The position numbers and the translations under genes were made by a program. Of a stretch of 8,042 nucleotides of DNA, positions 5,000 through 8,042 are shown in pieces. The notes beneath the pieces are model-generated. The model was not told the DNA's origin. It searched no databases and worked only from the letters and a program-made list of their open reading frames with translations. Positions within the stretch are counted from its first letter, which is position 1, and the number at the start of each line of letters is the position of its first letter. Origin of the DNA: Colimorpha sp045639845 (GTDB taxonomy: Bacteria; Bacteroidota; Bacteroidia; Bacteroidales; P3); assembly GCA_045639845.1 (NCBI GenBank), contig JAZUDW010000026.1, positions 1 to 8,042 on the forward strand, written 5' to 3'.

Positions 5000-6310
5000 C
5001 TACGATCTACGGATATGTAACGGAATGGCTTCGGTGTGGTTTCGACAAAAGTTCGTTGCATCTTCGACCACAAGGGCCAGATAGCCACCACCGCCGGCAC
5101 CGGGAAACTTGAGTGCTAGCACTCCTTCTTGTGATAGCCATTGATCGATGAGTGGTCTGATGTTGTCGGCCGGTGACTTTACACCGTTGATGACGGGGTG
5201 TACCATTCCGGGAAACATTGCTATCTGTGCTTCGAATGAAGCGCGGTAGGCGTGGGCGAATGCCGAGAGGTCTCGATGGTTGATGGCTGCCCAGCAATCA
5301 TCGGCTGCATCTACCAATGCTTTTACCTTGGTGGGGTTTATGTCTTTGTCTTCTACCACAGAGCAATGGGGTTTGCGAGGATCGATGGGGATGAGCACCA
5401 GATGCTGTTCCAAGAATCGAAGGGTCATCTCATCGTTTGTATGTTCTATTTTCTTGGGCCAGAAATTGCCGTCGTAGTAATGACGAGCTAAACCAGGGAC
5501 ACAGATACCTATTGAATCCTGCGCTCCCGAGATATGGCCGGCTTCTCGTTCGGGTGAGTTCTCAAAACAGAAGACGAGTCGTGCGAGAATCTCGGGATCC
5601 ATGTTCGGCAGTTTCACGGGCCAGATCTTCCTTATCATGTTGCGGGTAGATGTGGAGAGTCCGCAGCGTTCGCGTATCTCGAAGGTGGGCTCCAACGAGA
5701 TGGTGATAGCCCAACCGGGATGGTGTATGGATACGTATGGCTGATCGATCCAAGTACCGGCCAAATCCAACCTTGTTGGAATGGCAGACGATACTTTATC
5801 ACTACGATTCGCTTCGCTACTAAAACTATCCTGACTCAAAGACTGCTTGAGACCGGACGAAGAACGGGCTTGAAGCCCTTGAGCAGGCGTGCGTTGAAGC
5901 ACCACGTATTCAATACCGCGCGACTCGCAGAGTTGTCGTTTCTCATCGCTACCACCTTCGGCATTGACTACGAAGATATCGGGACGAACCATGTCGAGGG
6001 TGTCGAGAAAGTCAATCACACCGCTACCTTTATTTATATATGCTTCCTTCACATAGCGCACTGCCTTCACCATAAAGAGGCGCTCTTCTTCGGGGAACAT
6101 GGGCTTATGGTGCTTATATTCGAGAATAGTGGCATCGGAGCCAATCCCCACATAAAGGTCGCCATATTGAGATGCTTGTTTGAAAAACTCAACATGACCG
6201 GAATGGAGAAGGTCGTAACAACCGCTAACGAAGACCTTTCTGGTCTTCGTGGCTTTGTCTATAGGCGTTTGGCCATTGGCTGTTTCGTTGAAACCGTTAT
6301 TATCTACCAT
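5000..6310 (-). CDS. Nucleotidyltransferase-GHMP sugar kinase fusion, probably acting on L-fucose or a related sugar
   Basis: A 436-aa two-domain enzyme. Residues 24-140 form a cytidylyltransferase-like (HxGH) domain: KVFVSGCYDLLHSGHVEFF with H36-S-G-H39, GIGSDA (55-60), and a loop KPMFPEEER (69-77). Residues 176-415 form a GHMP-kinase-like domain: motif 1 PTRLDLAGTWID (178-189), a motif-2-like CGLSTSTR (216-223), SGAQDSIG (261-268, compare the 'GxQDQ' region of sugar-1-kinases), and motif 3 KFPGAGGGG (401-409). A serine-rich linker (about 148-175) joins them. Domain order is that of the fucokinase/GDP-fucose pyrophosphorylase Fkp, but the protein is less than half as long and the transferase is a different family. 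The expected chemistry is phosphorylation of a sugar, probably at C1, and transfer of a nucleotide. The substrate (L-fucose) is inferred from the fucP neighbour, 117 bp upstream. An ADP-heptose-like role is an alternative. Confidence 0.75.
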   Translation of the reverse strand: MVDNNGFNETANGQTPIDKATKTRKVFVSGCYDLLHSGHVEFFKQASQYGDLYVGIGSDATILEYKHHKPMFPEEERLFMVKAVRYVKEAYINKGSGVIDFLDTLDMVRPDIFVVNAEGGSDEKRQLCESRGIEYVVLQRTPAQGLQARSSSGLKQSLSQDSFSSEANRSDKVSSAIPTRLDLAGTWIDQPYVSIHHPGWAITISLEPTFEIRERCGLSTSTRNMIRKIWPVKLPNMDPEILARLVFCFENSPEREAGHISGAQDSIGICVPGLARHYYDGNFWPKKIEHTNDEMTLRFLEQHLVLIPIDPRKPHCSVVEDKDINPTKVKALVDAADDCWAAINHRDLSAFAHAYRASFEAQIAMFPGMVHPVINGVKSPADNIRPLIDQWLSQEGVLALKFPGAGGGGYLALVVEDATNFCRNHTEAIPLHIRRS

Positions 6311-6386
6311 TTTTGTTGTTTTCAGTTCTAAGTTTCGAAATTATAAAGAAGTCAAGCACGAATCTCATCAATGACCATGACAAAGT

Positions 6387-6401
6387 GCCGAATGATTCGG
6401 C
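6387..6401. promoter_or_regulatory. 15-bp palindrome between fucP and the fusion gene
   Basis: GCCGAAT-G-ATTCGGC, perfect 7-bp arms with a single central base; too tight for a hairpin, so an operator-like site if functional. It lies about 80 bp upstream of the fusion-gene start and 26 bp after the fucP stop. The half-site resembles the CCGAAT/ATTCGG core of palindrome 1 at 3492-3512. Confidence 0.35.
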
Positions 6402-6427
6402 CATTGCCAAGAGCCACTGCCCAAAGG

Positions 6428-7639
6428 CTAACGTTTCGTTGATACCGCATATGTGGTTACTACCGCAAAGCAGATGGTAGGTATGATGTACGATGTGTAT
6501 ATGTTTGTGGCATCGGAAAGCACTCCTTGGATTGGGGTGATGATGGCACCACCGAGGATGGCCATTATCTGTCCGCAGGCTCCAATCTTGGTGTCTTCTG
6601 GATGATCGCTGGTAGTGATGGTATTTAAAGAGACACCATAGATGGTGGGGAACATCAGACTCATAAACACGCTGATGAGTATTAGTGCTGTTACCATAAT
6701 CCAGCCTGTGCCGGCCGAGAACACTACTACCAGTGCCATTATCGTGGAAAGCACACCGCCCATGGCAAGGAGCTTGGTTGGAGCTATCCATTTCATGAGC
6801 CAGGTGTAGATGAATCGAGAGAGACAGAACCCGATAATGGTAAAGAGATATATGGTGCTGGCCTCGGCTTCGAGGATGTTGAGCTCCTGCATCACGATGC
6901 GGATGGTGAACGACCAAACGCCAATCTGAGCACCAACATAGAAGAACTGTGCAACAACGCCACCACGGTATTGTTTGTTGCGGAATAGTCGTCCCAATGT
7001 GGCTTTCAGCGTATCTTGATGCTCATTGTCTTTTCCCAACGGCATCTTGGCAAAGAGCATCACTACGAGGATGGCCAGCAGCACACAGCCCAAGGTGGCA
7101 TAAGTGCCGCTAACAGAGTAGAGGCTGATATTATCGAGGATGAAATATTTGCTGAGGAGTATTCCAATAATGCTGCCCATGGGATTGAACGACTGAGCGA
7201 TGTTGAGTCTTCGTGTAGCCGTTTCGGGTTCACCCATGCTTAGGATGTAGGGATTGGCCGTGGTCTCCAGCACGCTACATCCGCCCGCCATGATATAGAT
7301 GGCTATGAGGTAGAATGCATAGCTTGCTGCTTTGGCTGCGGGGAAGAACAGGATGGCTCCGGTGGCATAGAGCAATAAGCCCAATATAATACCCGATTTG
7401 TAACTCCTTTTTCGAATGAAAAGAGCCGCAGGTAACGCAAAGCAGAAGTAGCTGCCGTAGAAAGCAAACTGGATAAGCGAGGTCTGAGTGTCGCTCATAT
7501 CCATGATATGTTTGAATGCCGCCAAGAGTGTGTCCGTCATATTGTTGGCCAGTCCCCATAGTAGAAACAGGCTGGTGACGAGCACAAATGGGAGTGCATA
7601 TCTCTTTGAGATGGTATGTGTTTTCTCTTTTGTATTCAT
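6428..7639 (-). CDS. fucP: FucP-type L-fucose/H+ symporter (MFS)
   Basis: A 403-aa inner-membrane transporter of the FHS family of the major facilitator superfamily, about 12 hydrophobic segments, no signal peptide. The start MNTKEKTHTISKRYALPFVL is followed by the first membrane segment (about 15-32). Characteristic motifs: LLWGLANNMTD (26-36) and LETTANPY (124-131). The two acidic residues known to matter in E. coli FucP (Asp46 and Glu135) correspond to D36 and E125. R143-R144 with LNIAQSFNP (145-153) and TKIGACGQIMA (350-360) are also typical. Close relatives carry glucose/galactose or N-acetyl sugars, but the mutarotase next door supports a 6-deoxyhexose. The mutarotase gene ends 52 bp upstream, so they are probably co-transcribed. 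Confidence 0.85.
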   Translation of the reverse strand: MNTKEKTHTISKRYALPFVLVTSLFLLWGLANNMTDTLLAAFKHIMDMSDTQTSLIQFAFYGSYFCFALPAALFIRKRSYKSGIILGLLLYATGAILFFPAAKAASYAFYLIAIYIMAGGCSVLETTANPYILSMGEPETATRRLNIAQSFNPMGSIIGILLSKYFILDNISLYSVSGTYATLGCVLLAILVVMLFAKMPLGKDNEHQDTLKATLGRLFRNKQYRGGVVAQFFYVGAQIGVWSFTIRIVMQELNILEAEASTIYLFTIIGFCLSRFIYTWLMKWIAPTKLLAMGGVLSTIMALVVVFSAGTGWIMVTALILISVFMSLMFPTIYGVSLNTITTSDHPEDTKIGACGQIMAILGGAIITPIQGVLSDATNIYTSYIIPTICFAVVTTYAVSTKR

Positions 7640-7691
7640 GTTATTTTCGGGATCTGTGGTCTGTAATGTTTCTTTAGGTATATGATTTTGA

Positions 7692-8030
7692 CTATTTTTT
7701 CTCTGAATCGAATATCATATCCATCAGCTGCCATTTCTCAGCCGAGGTGGCGTTGGGGTCGCATCCTTGAAACTGACTCACGTAGGCTTCCCATTCGGAC
7801 TGACGGGGTAGGGTAGCCAACCGTGCCATATCGCGGTCCCAATCAAACGAGTCGTCGGTATCTACTATCATAAATAGCACATTCCCTTGGGCATAGATCT
7901 GCATGGAGCGGATGCCTACTCGGTGTTGCCCATCAATGATTTCGGGCCACACATGAGAGTGAACCTCAATATAGTCGTGCACCAGTTGCGGATCGTTTTT
8001 CAGCGTGAGGGTTTGGCAATAACGTTTCAT
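7692..8030 (-). CDS. L-rhamnose/L-fucose mutarotase (RhaM-like, DUF718 family)
   Basis: A 112-aa dimeric alpha/beta-barrel-type protein of the RhaM family, which interconverts the alpha and beta anomers of L-rhamnose or L-fucose after uptake. Visible family features: KRYCQTLTLK near the N-terminus, Y20-x3-H24-x3-W28-P-E30 (the Y..H...WPE motif with the catalytic-type Tyr and His), GIRSMQIY, LFMIVDTDD, and the C-terminal EKWQLMDMIF. I chose the ATG at 8030; the frame can be extended three codons to a TTG at 8039, but the ATG gives the usual family length. It sits upstream of fucP, so L-fucose is the likely substrate; L-rhamnose is the named alternative. The promoter lies outside the window or at its right edge. 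Confidence 0.85.
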   Translation of the reverse strand: MKRYCQTLTLKNDPQLVHDYIEVHSHVWPEIIDGQHRVGIRSMQIYAQGNVLFMIVDTDDSFDWDRDMARLATLPRQSEWEAYVSQFQGCDPNATSAEKWQLMDMIFDSEKK

Positions 8031-8042
8031 ATGTAGCAAGTA

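Noticed and set aside
5720..6331. Open frame of 203 codons on the plus strand
   Set aside because: It lies antisense to the nucleotidyltransferase domain, where the minus-strand protein has clear motifs.
6300..6917. Open frame of 205 codons on the minus strand
   Set aside because: Its histidine-rich composition is typical of an out-of-frame reading of a membrane protein gene; it overlaps fucP in another frame.
1..8042. CRISPR array, tRNA or rRNA genes
   Set aside because: No regularly spaced repeats and no tRNA-like cloverleaf or rRNA sequence was noticed on reading.

Overview
The window looks like chromosomal DNA of a gut-type Bacteroidales bacterium, probably Prevotella/Segatella or a close relative. 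The basis is the FucP-type transporter beside a RhaM-like mutarotase, a nucleotidyltransferase-kinase fusion of Bacteroidetes style, PtuAB/RhuM families in the forms I know from this order, AT-rich intergenic DNA and no clear Shine-Dalgarno sequences. The genus is an inference from protein resemblance. Every gene I can support is on the minus strand, so transcription runs from right to left. The plus-strand open frames look like shadows.

Right third (5000-8030): a metabolic run reading mutarotase, then the L-fucose/H+ symporter FucP, then a 436-aa protein joining a nucleotidyltransferase to a GHMP sugar kinase. Together they suggest uptake of L-fucose (or a similar 6-deoxyhexose), interconversion of its anomers, and phosphorylation plus nucleotide activation. 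The last step is a prediction.

Middle (2360-4922): an accessory, partly decayed region. It holds a pRiA4b ORF-3-like protein, and directly downstream a gene remnant that reads well in one frame but carries two in-frame stops. Next comes an intergenic stretch with two near-identical palindromes, a RhuM-family protein cut to less than half length whose tail is encoded by a short dispersed repeat, and a second DNA-binding (antirepressor-like) protein that also seems to lack its C-terminal half.

Left quarter (207-2319): a two-gene Septu-like anti-phage module, PtuA-like ATPase followed by PtuB-like HNH nuclease, overlapping by 4 bp (ATGA). It is bracketed by two direct copies of a 59-bp hairpin-forming repeat (57/59 identical), which suggests the defence pair could be a unit exchanged or inserted by recombination at that repeat. 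The first 206 bases hold no gene I can support, only short repeats.

The PtuAB pair itself is a known kind of system. The less familiar aspects are its repeat boundaries, the twin palindromes before the RhuM remnant, the two-stop pseudogene, and the compact nucleotidyltransferase-kinase fusion in a fucose locus.
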